This document shows positions 48,886 through 61,845 of a DNA stretch of 64,000 nucleotides, piece after piece. Location: positions 25,608-89,607 of the forward strand of contig JASWJB010000178.1 in NCBI GenBank assembly GCA_032433595.1, read 5' to 3'. Position numbers and translations under genes: made by a program. Source of the DNA: Conoideocrella luteorostrata (lineage: Eukaryota > Ascomycota > Sordariomycetes > Hypocreales > Clavicipitaceae). Positions within the stretch are counted from its first letter, which is position 1. Every line of letters starts with the position of its first letter. The notes under the pieces were generated by a model. The model did not search any database. It was not told the origin of the DNA and saw only the letters and a list, made by a program, of their open reading frames with translations.

Positions 48886-50837
48886 ATGCCTTCCGCTTCC
48901 AAGGAGAAGAGACTCGCCAAGAAGGCCGCCGAGGGCAAACTCAAAGGAAAGAAGGAGCCCGAGCTTGACGCGAACGGCAATCCTATCAAAGATGACTCTC
49001 CCGCCACTTCTGGCAAGAAGTTGGACGAGGTGAAGCGTCTTGCTGAGCAGATGGACAAATACGGCATTTCTGACCGAGTTACAACCGGTGTCCTGGCATC
49101 GACTCAAGCAAGCAAGGACGTCAAGATCACCAGCACCAGCTTGGTGTTCCACGGCCGCGTTCTCATCACTGATTCTACCATGGAGCTGTCTTTTGGCCGC
49201 CGATATGGTCTCCTCGGTGAGAACGGCTGCGGCAAGTCCACCCTACTGAAGGCTATCGCTGCCCGAGAATATCCTATTCCCGAACACATTGATATCTACC
49301 TTTTGAACGAGGGAGCTCCCCCAAGTGACCTTGGTGCACTGGAATGGGTTGTCACGGAGGCTGAGAACGAAATGGAGCGCCTCGACAAGCTAGCCGAGAA
49401 GCTTCTCGAGGAAGACGGCCCCGAAAGCCCGGTTCTGGTTGACCTCTACGATGTAAGTGGCCTCTGATGTACGGTCGTCATCGACGTTATGCTGACAAGT
49501 TTCATTTTACAGCACATGGACAAGATGGATCCTTCTACCTTCGCCACACGTGCCTCGTTGATTCTGACTGGTCTTGGTTTTAACAAGAAGACGATCCACA
49601 AGAAGACCAAGGATATGTCTGGTGGTTGGAGAATGCGAGTTGCTCTCGCAAAGGCTCTGTTTGTCAAGCCTTCTCTGCTACTGCTTGACGACCCCACTGC
49701 CCATTTGGATCTCGAAGCCTGTGTGTGGCTCGAAGAGTACCTCAAAAAATGGGACCGTACTCTGGTCCTTGTATCTCACTCCATGGATTTCCTCAACGGT
49801 GTTTGCTCCAACATGATCGATATGCGTGCCACGAAACTCCAGTACTATGGTGGTAACTACGACTCCTACCACAAGACTCGTGCCGAGAACGACACGAACC
49901 AGATGAAGGCCTACACTAAGCAACAAGAAGAAATCGTCCACATCAAGAAGTTCATCGCTAGTGCTGGTACCTACGCCAACTTGGTTAGACAAGCCAAGTC
50001 GCGACAGAAGATCTTGGATAAGATGGAGGCCGATGGTTTCATCCAGCCCGTTGCTGCCGACAGGGTCTTCACTTTCCGATTCGCAGACGTTGACAAGCTC
50101 CCGCCCCCTGTCCTGTCCTTCGATAACGTTACCTTCTCCTACTCTGGCAACCCAGCTGACGACTTATATCGCAACTTGGAGCTCGGCTTCGACATGGACT
50201 CGCGAACCGCCTTGGTCGGTCCCAACGGTGTTGGCAAGTCTACTCTTTTGCGTCTCATGACCGGCAAGCTTTCCCCAACTGGCGGATCTGTCACTCGCCA
50301 TACCCATTTGAAGCTTGGCCTTTACTCCCAGCACAGTGCCGAGCAGCTTGATCTCACCAAGTCTGCCCTTGATTTCGTCCGAGACAAGTACAGTGAAAAG
50401 TCTCAGGACTACCAATACTGGCGCCAACAGCTCGGCCGATATGGTCTGACTGGCGATTCCCAGACTGCCTTGATGGGCACTTTGTCTGAGGGTCAGAAGA
50501 GTAGAATCGTCTTCGCTCTGCTTGCCATTGACAGCCCTAACATGCTCCTTCTGGATGAGCCTACCAACGGACTTGATATTCCCACTATTGACAGTTTGGC
50601 CGATGCCATCAACGCCTTCAGCGGTGGCGTTGTTGTCGTATCCCACGACTTCAGGTATTTGCAATCACCTCCCCTTTGACAGCAAGTCTCATAACTAACT
50701 CTCATGACAGGCTTCTAGACAAGATTGCTAAACAGATTCTTGTATGTGAGAATCAGACCATCTCGCCATGGGATGGCTCCATTGGCGAATACAAGAACTA
50801 CCTTCGTAAGAAGATGATTAGTGCTGGTGCTGTGTAA
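48886..50837 (+). CDS. arb1: ARB1, ABC-F ATPase of ribosome biogenesis (ABCF2 type)
   Basis: Three exons, 48886-49452, 49513-50654 and 50711-50837, give 611 residues. A basic N-terminus ([19 protein letters not shown]) precedes two ATP-binding cassettes with no membrane domain. NBD1 has Walker [10 protein letters not shown] (about residue 110), signature MSGGW and Walker [16 protein letters not shown]; the Asp after the Walker B Asp, in place of Glu, is also the sequence in yeast Arb1. The inter-cassette linker reads [31 protein letters not shown]2 has GPNGVGKST (about 424), LSEGQ and [15 protein letters not shown]. Arb1 shuttles between nucleus and cytoplasm and helps mature 40S and export 60S particles. 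The C-terminus reads [17 protein letters not shown]. Confidence 0.97.
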
Positions 50838-53800
50838 CCAGCTAGTGTCATCAGAGGAAACCAGAAAAAAAAAAATCAAGGTTGAGGACTTGGGTATAGA
50901 CAGGTGACACGAAAAAAATTTGGCATGAAGGGGTTTTGACGGCACGGAATATAGCGGCAGGCGGCATCGTTAGTCATCGGGAATGACAGGAACGGGAAAG
51001 AATAAAGCCGCAATGACGCTTAGGCATGGCCGTGATACCCTCATAGATGTGAGTTACATGCATTCATGACAAAGACGTTTGGTACGGGATAGACTCGATA
51101 CGTTTTCATTTGTTTAGTTCGTTATTTAGGCAATTAGCTGCGTTGTCGTGCAGGTAACGCAAGCGACGTATAAAAGCAGTAATTCGTATACTGTCATGAC
51201 TGAACTTGGTCGGCACGATGTGTTTTGTTGGGTGATATATGCTCCTTCTGGCTGTCGGTCCGGCCGACAAAGTATATTCCAAGGCGGTATTGTCTTTAGC
51301 TGCTAAGTATGTGGCACAAAGTTTTTCACCCACCTGCTAGCATGGAAGATGCCTGAAGGTGGGCAAAAATTTTATGGCTTCCACTGTAGATCAAACCGCT
51401 GGCATCAGAGCCGCAATAAAGTGTTTCAAGTTGGAGGGGCGCAGGCGGGAGGCTAGTTTGGGAGAACAAGGGCTTGCCCATAAAGCACACATAAAGGGCA
51501 GTAAGATAAAATGCTCTCTGAACGAGCAGTAGCTTGCCATCTTGCTATAAACAACGGAGTACTCTGTACCCCGTACCCCGTACTCCGTCCTCGCTTCTGA
51601 GCAAATAAAAATGCATCACTCCGTATTGTGCGTTCATGTATTGCTGACAAAAGTGATGGATATTTTCCGGCACGGCTTGGTGTCTCATCTGCAGCCAATC
51701 AAGTGCTGTTGAAACGAACTCCACATCTCCACTTGTTTGTGATAGGCAATTAATGGGTCTTTCGTGCAATCTCACCAACAGGCTTCCAGCCAAATTAGGT
51801 CAGGGTACGGGAGTGCACAATCTTCGAGTCACCACCACCAACGACAACTTCCGAGAATCAGCGAGGCCCGAGGTTTAGAGGCGGTCGTGCTGGCTGTTCC
51901 CTGTGCGGCATCGATCTCCCGGAGAGCCAGCTGCTAACAGCACGCTGGAACTGCTGCTTCTTCACATTTCCCCTCCTCTTTCTTTCCCCATGAGGAATTT
52001 CGTTGAAATGCCGTTAAATGAACCTCCATTGATGATGCCTCTCACTACGGAGTACTCCGTAGAGCATCACGATGTGACCCGTATTTTGTCTTGGTCTTAA
52101 AGGGCTGCGCTACCGGCGTCGGGACAGAGCCCTTATCAGGGCTTAATTGTTGGTGGCGGCGTTGTGGCACACCAGAATTTCTTTCAGGCGAGGACCGGCG
52201 CTTCATATTCCATTGTGCTCAGTGGGTGGGAAGGAGCGGGAAACGAGCGGGAAAAATATCAGTACAGCAGAACCTTGTGGCCTGCTGCCTCGACCGGCTG
52301 GCGCGATATGCTTTACTCATGCAAGATTGGCAGAGATGTGTCACCACATAGATGACCACCGCACGTATTGCGTGTTCCATAGAGCAGCTAGGCAGTGACT
52401 TTGCACAATGGCGGTGTTGAGTGAAGTTGAGTGCCTCGGCCGCGGCAGTGCAATATTGAAAATGCTTCATCAGTACTCCGTAGTTAGGGGACGACTGCTT
52501 GCTGCGAGAGGAGGCTATGTACTCCGTACTTCCTCCGTAGCTAACTGCGTATCTGGATAGGGTTGACTCCCTGTGACATGCCGTGCCATGCATGCCTGGC
52601 AGAAGGCAGTCAGCGAGCAGTTGGGGGCTTGCCCCTTCCCACCTGCCGAGTGATACTCCGTACCTGCCTCACGCCTTAGCGCTTGCCTCGTCTTGCGTTA
52701 TGCGGGACACAGCTGTGGACCTGGACAGAAGGTCCGCGTTGGCAAATTCCCCCATACGTGCACCACGGAGCCGATAACGGACGCTCATTGGCCGGATCTT
52801 ATTTTCTCCCCTTTGACTGGCCCCTGATAATGTCTTTCGGGTGACGGGTACGTGCTTTAAAATAAAAAAAATGCTGGGCCGTACGGAGTACAGGTATAGG
52901 CTAGAGGTGGTTGACTGTATGATGTTGGCACAAGGCGGAATTAGCACCAAAGACTCAGGTTTATGGGGAATGCTTGCCACTCATTGTGGTGCCAGACAGT
53001 TGGGGGCAATTGAATCGGGTGTTTCCCTCGGCGACGCGTGGTCATGGTTGGACTGACGGCGGGTCCATTCTCTTGTTGTTGGAGGTTTTGGGGCCAAAAA
53101 TACCCACATCCGCACCACCGAGGAAGTTTGCGGCTGGCGGCTGTGGCTCGTCGGCACACCACACCATCCAGCCAACGTTCTGACAGCGCGGAGTAGTTAC
53201 AGGACTGCACTCCGTACTCCGTACCATCCTGCGATACACTTGACTCTCTCTCGCGCACTCTTGGACAGAGACGGAGGCAGAAGCAGAGGCAGATCGATCG
53301 CCGCTTCGTCCAAATGTATGATGCGCCCGGAGTTGCGACTAGGTTGTAACCGCACAACGTAATACAGAACGCGCTACATGCGACAATGCCCTTGGAGTGC
53401 CTCAAAAACCATGAGTTTCGAATATGATTTGACTCTGCGTCTTCCATCTTCGGAGTACGTACGGAGAACTAGCCCACTAGTGGCCTAGCAACCTAGGTAC
53501 CCAGGTACCTAACCTAGTGACCTACTCCGTATTCCGTACTCCGTAGCTAGTTAGTAGTGTGCTGATTCCCGCCTGGCAGATGTTTTATTTGTCGTGATCC
53601 ACTTCCAGATTCTTGCATCGGGCGGACCATCCGGCTCGCGTGCATCCAAAATAGGCTCCTTGCAAGTTCGAGGCCAACACACCAAAACGCCCGGCTGGCC
53701 TACTGCAACATCATCGGCCATCGCAAAGTTGGCTTTGTCTGCCCCAGCCAGGCATCGCATCACGGCTGACCCGTGATCGTTTCCCTTCCGTAGCCCCCTT

Positions 53801-54449
53801 TCCCTTCCATTTTGAATGCCGTCTTCGTCCTTTTGTCACCTCGTCACCCACACAAGCCCATTTACACCAACCAACCCCACCATCACCACTGCCTCTGTAT
53901 TTTGGTGTCATCCAGCCCAGACACGTATCTCTGTGTGCAGCGGCGTTCACATCGTCGTCACATCACCGTCCAGCAGTCCTCCTTCCGCCCCTCGACACGA
54001 AAACGCCAACTTGCTCTCCACCCGGGTGAGGCTTTGAGCAATTTATGAGGCACAACCCAGCCCTGCCCTCTTGAATCCTTGAAACTTGTAACACACATCA
54101 TCGCCCACCGGTTTTGCCGTCGCCGAATTGCGACTTCGCGACTCTGAAGAGACACACCGGCTAGATTTTGGCCCTTGCAAAGTCTCGTTTGACGCTCGCA
54201 TCGTTTGTGCGCGACAACATCAACGGCATATTATTCGGACCCGCACGCATGGGTTCGCCATATTGAGCAACGTCTTCTTAAACCCTCTTGGGGACCGTAG
54301 CTAAATCACTAGAGGCCTCTAGTGGGCGTGAACATCTCGAAAGGACTAATTGATTCTATCTCTCGCGCAGCTGGGGGCATCATAACACGGAGCAGTCTGT
54401 ACGCCAGGGCGCTGATTCGCACGCCTTGCCGCCCGCCGCCGCAGCCGTC
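50838..54449. other. Gene-poor 3.6-kb region and INO80 leader
   Basis: No gene is supported. The first 1 kb is the ARB1 3' flank. From 51.5 to 53.6 kb the TACTCCGTA motif is dense. From about 53.8 kb the sequence becomes pyrimidine-rich and runs into the INO80 promoter and leader. ORFs on both strands (for example 52941-53447 minus) overlap motif arrays and lack family resemblance. Confidence 0.45.
51555..53545. repeat. Densest cluster of TACTCCGTA/TACGGAGTA motifs
   Basis: Full or near-full copies: 51555-51590 (degenerate tandem with CCCCGTA units), 52045-52062 (18-bp perfect palindrome CTACGGAGTACTCCGTAG), 52474-52483, 52520-52540, 52654-52664, 52881-52891, 53209-53225 (tandem pair), 53451-53468 and 53522-53545 (three units in tandem). 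All lie outside recognised exons. Confidence 0.8.
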
Positions 54450-57400
54450 ATGGACAACAACAATTTCCGTTCGACGGCGCTGCAGCGGCCGCATGGTGAC
54501 GGTGATGGAGTTGAGCGCGACTTCAGACACCAACCGTCAGCGTCGCCGCCGGGGCCGCGCGACGTGATGAAGGCAGGGAGCCCAGCGCACCGACACCTCG
54601 CTCTGGATTCGACCGCGGGCTCCTCCACCACTGCCAATTCCAATGCCAGCAACGCCAACGCCAACGCCAACACCAATCTTGGCTTGCGCTCGCCAATCCG
54701 CTCCGCCCGTACTGGATTTCATCCTCCTCCCTTTTCATCTCCTGGCAGCGGCTCCAACACCAACAATTCCGCCGCCGGCCATCTCAACCACAACCATAGC
54801 CATCGCCCTCACGCCCCTGTCGCCAGCTCGAACCTCCAGTCGCCCCCTCGGTCACTGCCTCTCCCTCCGCCGCTGCATCGCGACTCACAACCTCACCACC
54901 ATACCAGCAGCAATCTCCAGCAGCAGGCTCACGGTCACGGCCAACGCTCGGCGACGACTGCTGGTGGCGGCCCGGCACCATCCTCCTACATGGCCTCGCC
55001 GTCAGCCTCAACGCCAGCAGCTGCTGCCGCTCCTTCGTCTCTGCCACGACCATCGTCCTCCTCGGGGGCGAACAGCCACAACCATCACCAGGGCGGTCCT
55101 CCCGTGTCCCCCCGACACGGTCGGGCATCATCGTCGTCATCATCCAACTACTACCCAGCCCCCGCGACGTCTGAATCCCATCATCACGCCCGCGAGAAAG
55201 CTGCATCTGGCAGAGTCTACGACCCCACGACTGACACCACGCAAGACCGCAGGGTATCCGACTCCTGGCACAACGCGCCCCAGAACTCCACGCCAAAGGT
55301 GAGCAGGCGCCAGAACCAAATCCACTTCTTTTCTTATTTGACTCGTGCACGGCACTTGCTTCTTTCCTTTGCAACACGCCTGTTCAAGGCAACCCACCCT
55401 TTTTCCATCCCCCTTGCTATGACTATTTGACCTTCGCGTCATCAAAGTCGATGAGCCCTTTCACCATTCATCTACACAAAGGAATCTCATCTCGAACTTA
55501 ATCTTTCTGTCGTAAGGGGATTTTTTTTTCGTACCGAACAAACTCAATTTCCCCAGAATCCTCTCACAGCCCCAACTGATACCATCATGGCTGCAATTCG
55601 TTGCGAGCATAGCTTTTTTTGACGCTGGCTAATAAAATTCGACCACCTTCCAGACACAGGATTCTTCTTACCCTTATGAACGGACAACCGCCGACCAGCA
55701 TCAGCCATCGTCGCGCTATAACAACGGCAACGGCAACTATACTTCTCCTCGACAATCATACAACAGGTCCAGGAGCCCGCTGTCCCGTCCTCACGCAGAC
55801 CATCCCACTAGTTCTCACAGCCCTCCTGTGAGGAGTGCAACTCACATGACCTCGCCATCGCAGAAGCATGTACATGCCGCCACGTTGAATTCAACCCCAA
55901 ACGGTTCATCAGCCATGTCGACCATCGTCAAGTCTGAATTCCGAGCGATTTCGCCTTCTAAGCCAGCTGCTCCGTCATCGACAAACGTATGCTTCCCCAC
56001 CAATTTTTTCTCCACACTTGCCTTTGATTCCATTCATAATGCGAGGAAACATGTCATTGATCATCGTTCCGCCTCTGTTCTAACCACTTTGTAAATAGAC
56101 ACCGAGTCGGTCGGCCGATCCCATGTCCTTCTCCAACATCCTCTCCAATGCTGAACCAGCCTCCGGACCAGCGGCCGAGCGTCCGGCTCCCACCCCTACA
56201 CCCGAAGCACCGGAGCAGGAGCAAGATGAGACTGAGATGGAGGTTGAGAAGGATGTCGAGACTGAACCGGAGCCTACTTCAGCCCGGAAGGCAGAACCCA
56301 CAATCAAGAAAAAGCCGGGAAGACGGCCGATTAAGGGTCGAGCCTCGGACATAAGAGAGGCCGAGGCCCCTAAGGGTAAGCGTCGTTCCTCCATTAAGAG
56401 GGAGTCTCCTCAGCCTAGATCTGCCACCAAGCGCCAAGCAAACGGTCAACCCAAGGTGGGCAAGACATGGTCCAACGAAATGGAGAAGAAGATTCAAAAT
56501 TCTGAATCACAGATCGAGAATGACGCATCCTCTATGGACCCTTCGGAATTCGACGAGCAAGCCTACAAGGAACGCGCTAAGAAACGTAGACGTGTAATGA
56601 CCGAATTTGACATCGATCAAGGCCGTCTCCGTCGTGAGGAATACGCCAAATCTGCTACCAAGAAGCTAATTCTTCACTCCGAACTTGGCAAGCGACGATA
56701 CGATGACGTCTTTTATGACCAGGCGCTTCATGAAGTCCGTGAACAAGAGCTATATGCCGAGAAGGAACGCAAGAAGGATATGCAGCGTAAACGACGTCGT
56801 GAGAAGTCCATGGCTGTTACGATTGAGCAGAAAGAAGCCGCTCTCGCTCGCGCTTTGGCTGCTGGAGACGAAGCTGAGCGCCAGAAACACTTACGTGATG
56901 CTGAACGTGCAAACAAGAAAGCACAACAGACAAAGCTCATCCTTCAGAAGGGTATCAAAGGCCCAGCCCGCAACATGGAGCTAAATCTGGATGGTGGTGT
57001 CATGTCCAGCTTTTTGGCCTCCGATGCCGATACGCCTAAAAAGGTTAAAGGCAAGGGCACGCGCCTCAAGAAGACTAGAGAGCAAAAGAAGGCCGAGAAG
57101 GAGTCGGCAGAAGCTGCCCAGGCAGCGCTTGATGCCGGCAAGGAGCTTCCTTCAAAGGAGGAAGGCAAGGTACGCATCAAGATTAAAGGCCGTCCCAAGG
57201 ACAAAGACAAGGATAAGGATAAGGATAAGGACAAGGATAAGGACAAGGATAAAGACAAGGGCAAAGAGAGTAAAGACTCGGCCAAGGAGAAGAAGGAGGA
57301 AGTCAACGACTTGGAGAAGAAGTTTACATCCAAGGGTTACAATCAGATCTATGAGCAAATCTGGCGTGATATGGCTCGCAAGGATGTCAACAAAACATTC

Positions 57401-60400
57401 AAAATGGCCGTGGAGTCCTACGGAACGAAGGGATCCAACCTGAAGAAGACGGCCATTCTGGCCTCAAAGGAAGCCAAACGATGGCAGCTGCGAACCAATA
57501 AGGGAACCAAGGATCTTCAAGCTCGTGCCAAACGTGTCATGCGTGACATGATGGGCTTCTGGAAACGCAACGAACGTGAAGAGCGTGATTTGCGCAAGGC
57601 TGCCGAAAAACAAGAGATTGAAAATGCCCGACGAGAAGAAGCCGACCGTGAAGCTGCTCGACAGAAGAGGAAGCTCAATTTCTTGATCTCCCAGACTGAG
57701 TTGTATTCTCACTTTATTGGCAAGAAGATCAAGACCGACGAAGTGGAGCGAAGCACAGACAACCCGGAAATAAAGCAGCCTCCTAGCCAAATCCCACAGA
57801 ACAAGATTGACATCGCTGAGCCATCCGGCCCCGTCGGAAGCAGAGTGACCGATTTTGAGAATCTTGACTTCGATAATGACGACGAATCGCAGCTCCAAGC
57901 GGCTGCCATGGCCAACGCTCAGAATGCCATTGCTGAGGCCCAGAAGAAAGCTCGTCAATTTAATAACGAGGGTGACCTGGACATGGATGAAGAAGGCGAA
58001 ATGAACTTCCAGAATCCTACTGGTCTTGGAGAGATGGAAGTTGAGCAGCCCAAGCTCATCAACACGCAGCTTAAAGAATACCAGCTCAAGGGCCTCAACT
58101 GGTTGGTCAACCTATACGAGCAAGGCATCAACGGCATCCTGGCAGATGAAATGGGCCTGGGAAAGACTGTTCAGTCCATATCCGTCATGGCCTATTTGGC
58201 CGAAAAGCACGATATTTGGGGCCCATTTTTGGTTGTTGCCCCCGCTTCTACCTTGCATAACTGGCAACAGGAAATTGCCAAGTTTGTTCCTGAGTTCAAG
58301 ATTCTGCCCTACTGGGGAAGTGCGCCGGACCGAAAAGTGCTGCGTAAGTTCTGGGATAGGAAGCACTCAACATATCGTAAAGATGCTGCTTTCCACGTCT
58401 GTGTGACGTCTTATCAGCTGGTTGTGTCCGACGTGGCTTATTTCCAGAAGATGCGATGGCAGTACATGATTCTCGATGAGGCTCAAGCCATCAAGAGTTC
58501 CCAAAGTTCCCGATGGAAATCATTGCTGGGCTTTCATTGCCGAAACAGACTTTTGCTTACCGGTACTCCCATACAAAATAACATGCAAGAACTTTGGGCA
58601 CTGCTTCACTTCATCATGCCGTCCCTTTTCGATTCTCACGACGAGTTCAGCGAATGGTTCTCCAAGGATATCGAATCTCACGCGCAAAGCAACACGAAGC
58701 TCAATGAAGATCAGCTCAAGCGTCTGCACATGATTCTAAAGCCCTTCATGCTTCGTCGTGTCAAGAAGCATGTGCAGAAGGAGCTCGGAGACAAGATTGA
58801 GTTGGATGTCTTCTGTGATCTCACTTATAGGCAGCGGGCTTACTACACGAATCTCCGAAACCAGATCAACTTTATGGACCTCGTTGAAAAAGCCACCATG
58901 GGTGATGATCAAGATTCTAGTACTCTATTGAACCTGGTCATGCAGTTCCGAAAAGTGTGCAACCATCCCGATTTGTTTCAACGTGCCGAAGTTACGTCCC
59001 CATTTTCCTTCAGCTATTTTGCCGAGACAGCCTCTTTCATTCGAGAAGGCAGCACTGTCAATGCAGGCTACTCGACTCGAAGTCTGATCAATTTCGAGCT
59101 GCCGTCGTTGATTTGGACGCAAGGTGGTCGCCTGCACAAGGCTTCTAGCGACAACGAAAATGCTGGGTGGCGGAACAAGGCTCTGAACCACATGATGAAT
59201 ATCTGGACCCCCGAACATGTTCGCGAGAATACCCAAGAATCGAAGGCATTCTCTTGGCTTTGTTTTGCAGATACTTCACCGGGCGATGTCTATAAGGCAA
59301 CGCATGAGAGTCTATTCACAAGGGCGACGACAGAGCTGCAAAAGAAGGACAGACTTGGACACATGTCCATCGTTTATGACGAAGAGCATGACAGGAACTT
59401 TACACCCGCTCATGCTTTGTTCAGTATTCAGGCCCGAACCAATCGACGTCCACTAACCGAGATCACACAAGAGGGCGTACTCAATAGGCTCATGAACGTT
59501 GCGCGCGCGGAGTACGATGAATCTGGCCTGAGCAGGCTCGACATTGCCGGCCGTCCTCGTGCCTCCGCTCCACCTGTCGAAGTTGCGTGCAATAGCATTA
59601 GCGCAGTCAGAGAGCGAAAAGACCAAATGTTCAACACTGGCATCCGCAAAGCATTGTATGGACCGACTGCTGAGGAGCAGAAGGCACTTATCGAAAAGAA
59701 GATCCCGATGGAGCTGTACCCACCTCAGAGCGTCTTGCCAAAGCCGGATAGCGATAGGAAGCGGTTCACCAATGTTGTGGTTCCCTCCATGCGGACCTTT
59801 GTCACTGACAGTGGCAAGCTGGCCAAGCTTGATGAGTTGCTGTTCAAGCTCAAGAATGAGGGTCATCGCGTCCTGCTGTACTTCCAGATGACCCGGATGA
59901 TCGACATGATGGAGGAGTATTTGACCTATCGCAACTACAAGTATTGCCGTCTAGATGGATCCACTAAGTTGGAAGATAGACGTGACACGGTGCACGACTT
60001 CCAGACCCGACCTGATATCTTCATCTTCTTGCTGTCCACTCGTGCTGGTGGCTTGGGAATCAATCTCACCTCTGCCGACACTGTCATCTTCTATGATTCC
60101 GATTGGAACCCGACTATCGATTCGCAAGCCATGGATCGAGCCCACAGATTGGGCCAAACGAAGCAGGTTACCGTCTACCGTCTCATTACTCGTGGTACGG
60201 TGGAAGAGAGGATCCGCAAACGAGCTTTGCAAAAGGAAGAGGTTCAACGTGTTGTCATTCAAGGAGGTGGTGCCAGCGTCGACTTTTCTGGTCGTCGTGC
60301 TCCCGAGAATCGCAACCGCGATATTGCTATGTGGCTGGCAGACGATGAACAGGCTGAGATGATCGAACGGCGTGAGAAGGAGCTTTTGGAATCGGGTGAA

Positions 60401-60710
60401 TACGAGAAGCAGAAGAAGAAAGGCGGCAAGCGTAAGAAGGCAGAAGCTCCCGCCAGCTTGGACGAGATGTATCATGAAGGTGAGCACACACTTACTGGGT
60501 CGTGTTTATAAACAGCGATTGTCTTACTAACGAATCACCATAGGCGAAGGACACTTTGATGACGGTAGCAAAGCCGGAGCTTCGGGCACTGCTACTCCTG
60601 CCGAGAGTGATACCAAAGGCAAGAGGGGTGGGAGAGGAAAAGGCCTCGCAAAACGTGCCAAGACGGCCAAACAGCGACTCGCCATTGCCGACGGCATGGT
60701 TGACGGATAA
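54450..60710 (+). CDS. ino80: INO80, Snf2-family chromatin-remodelling ATPase
   Basis: Four exons, 54450-55298, 55654-55986, 56099-60479 and 60544-60710, give about 1909 residues. The first 400 residues are low-complexity (His, Ser, Pro, Asn, Ala). A Lys/Glu-rich part with a nuclear character includes (KD)10 at 57197-57256. The DBINO domain, specific to INO80, runs from about residue 807 ([22 protein letters not shown]). The ATPase lobe 1 has ADEMGLGKT (about 1075) and the DEAQ box in [11 protein letters not shown] (about 1185). The large insertion typical of INO80, which binds Rvb1/Rvb2, spans about 1355-1630. Lobe 2 has [15 protein letters not shown] and [12 protein letters not shown]. It slides nucleosomes and exchanges H2A.Z in the nucleus. 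The first intron (355 nt) is long for this genome and might hide a small exon. Confidence 0.96.
57197..57259 (+). repeat. Lys-Asp dipeptide repeat tract in INO80
   Basis: AAG/AAA and GAC/GAT codons alternate to encode ten Lys-Asp pairs. Mixed synonymous codons suggest selection on the charged protein run and not recent slippage. Confidence 0.85.
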
Positions 60711-61393
60711 TTAGCATTACCATGCACTCTTTCATAATCTTTAAAGGGCATTCTTTTTCTTTTGTTGACGACCTCGCCTTGGCGATGGGTCTCTGTTTTG
60801 TAATAACAGTTTAAAAAGGGAAAAGGACATTATGGAGCGCAGGGCGAAAGGGTGAACAGCTCGGGACTTTCTTTTCTTGTTCAATTCATATACAAAAAAA
60901 TAAATCATGGCGACGAGTAATGTGGCCAAGGTTCAGGAGGAGGTTTATGCTAGATGAAACAAACTCGCGCTCTTGGGAAAGGTCGGAAACGGCTCGTGGC
61001 CCAGCGGCACTAGCTCGCAAAAGACGATATGACGAAGGAGTTGTACTACTACTATTGATAGACGGGTGATATACAATATCATGGTCCACAACGGACTTGA
61101 TTTCTGCGGATTGAATTATATACAATTGTGGCCATCTGGGAGGGCTTTTGACTAAGAAATAAACAACCTGACTAGGGGCTGTGGGAACCCGGCAAAGCCA
61201 GTGCCCTTATGCCTCGCATTTGTGGCTTCTATAGAGAATTACTCTTCATCCAATTTCGGATTCCTCTCCTCTCTTTTGCGTCGAGTTATTAGTTTCTAGT
61301 CCTTCGTATGAAAGAATTGTATCCACAGAAGGAGGCTCATGCGTACATACCGAACGGTTCCCTTGGCATTTCATTAATCACTGGTCTTCAGGC
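60711..61393. other. Convergent 3' flanks, no gene seen
   Basis: About 680 bases between the INO80 stop and the stop of the small secreted protein gene. AT-rich with A-runs near 60892-60905. No coding or RNA gene is supported. Confidence 0.5.
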
Positions 61394-61696
61394 TTACTTC
61401 CAGTTCTCGAACTTATTATTGAGCCGGTTCGTGTCGAACTGCTGTTTGCTCACAGGAACGACGCCATCGTCGACGGAAATATCGCCTCGGCGATCCACCG
61501 GAATGTCAAGGTCATTGGTGAAAGAGTAATGATGGGTCTCGGAAGTGTCGCGGCGTGGATAGGTGTTTTCTTCGGCCTCACGGAGTGTATCTCCCAGGAG
61601 GTCGGCGCTTTCGACGCTGTCAATGTCCCGGGTGGCGTGCTCGACTGGGAGGGCGGCAATGGGGATTGCCAGGAGCAGGAGCATGAGGAACTGCAT
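61394..61696 (-). CDS. Small secreted protein with two dibasic sites (possible Kex2-processed precursor)
   Basis: Single-exon ORF of 100 residues. The N-terminus MQFLMLLLLAIPIAALP is a clear signal peptide. The rest is acidic and Cys-free with dibasic Arg-Arg at 48-49 and 69-70, which would release a 20-residue segment beginning DTSETHHYSF if cut by a Kex2-like protease. The C-terminal part reads DDGVVPVSKQQFDTNRLNNKF. The frame continues upstream but the Met at 61696 places the signal sequence first, and a TATA box lies 150 bases before it. I recognise no family. It could be a secreted peptide precursor, an effector-like protein or a cell-surface protein with RR by chance. A possible splice donor overlaps the stop (AAGTAAGC), so a further exon cannot be excluded. 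Confidence 0.6.
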   Translation of the reverse strand: MQFLMLLLLAIPIAALPVEHATRDIDSVESADLLGDTLREAEENTYPRRDTSETHHYSFTNDLDIPVDRRGDISVDDGVVPVSKQQFDTNRLNNKFENWK

Positions 61697-61845
61697 GGCT
61701 GGAAGATGACGATTGCCGAAGATGACGAGGATAGCTATTGTAAGATTTGTCTGATTATGAGTAGATAGTGAGCACCGATTATTATTATTTTGGAGTTTGA
61801 ATGACTGAGCCCGTAAGGGGTGGGTAAAGTGGTGGGAGATGCTGG

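Noticed and set aside
49681..49725. Asp in place of Glu after Walker B in ARB1 NBD1 as a loss of catalysis
   Set aside because: Yeast Arb1 has the same [15 protein letters not shown] sequence, so this is the normal state of the family.
54523..55445. Several ORFs antisense to or out of frame with INO80 exon 1
   Set aside because: They are mirror products of low-complexity Ser/His/Pro coding sequence.
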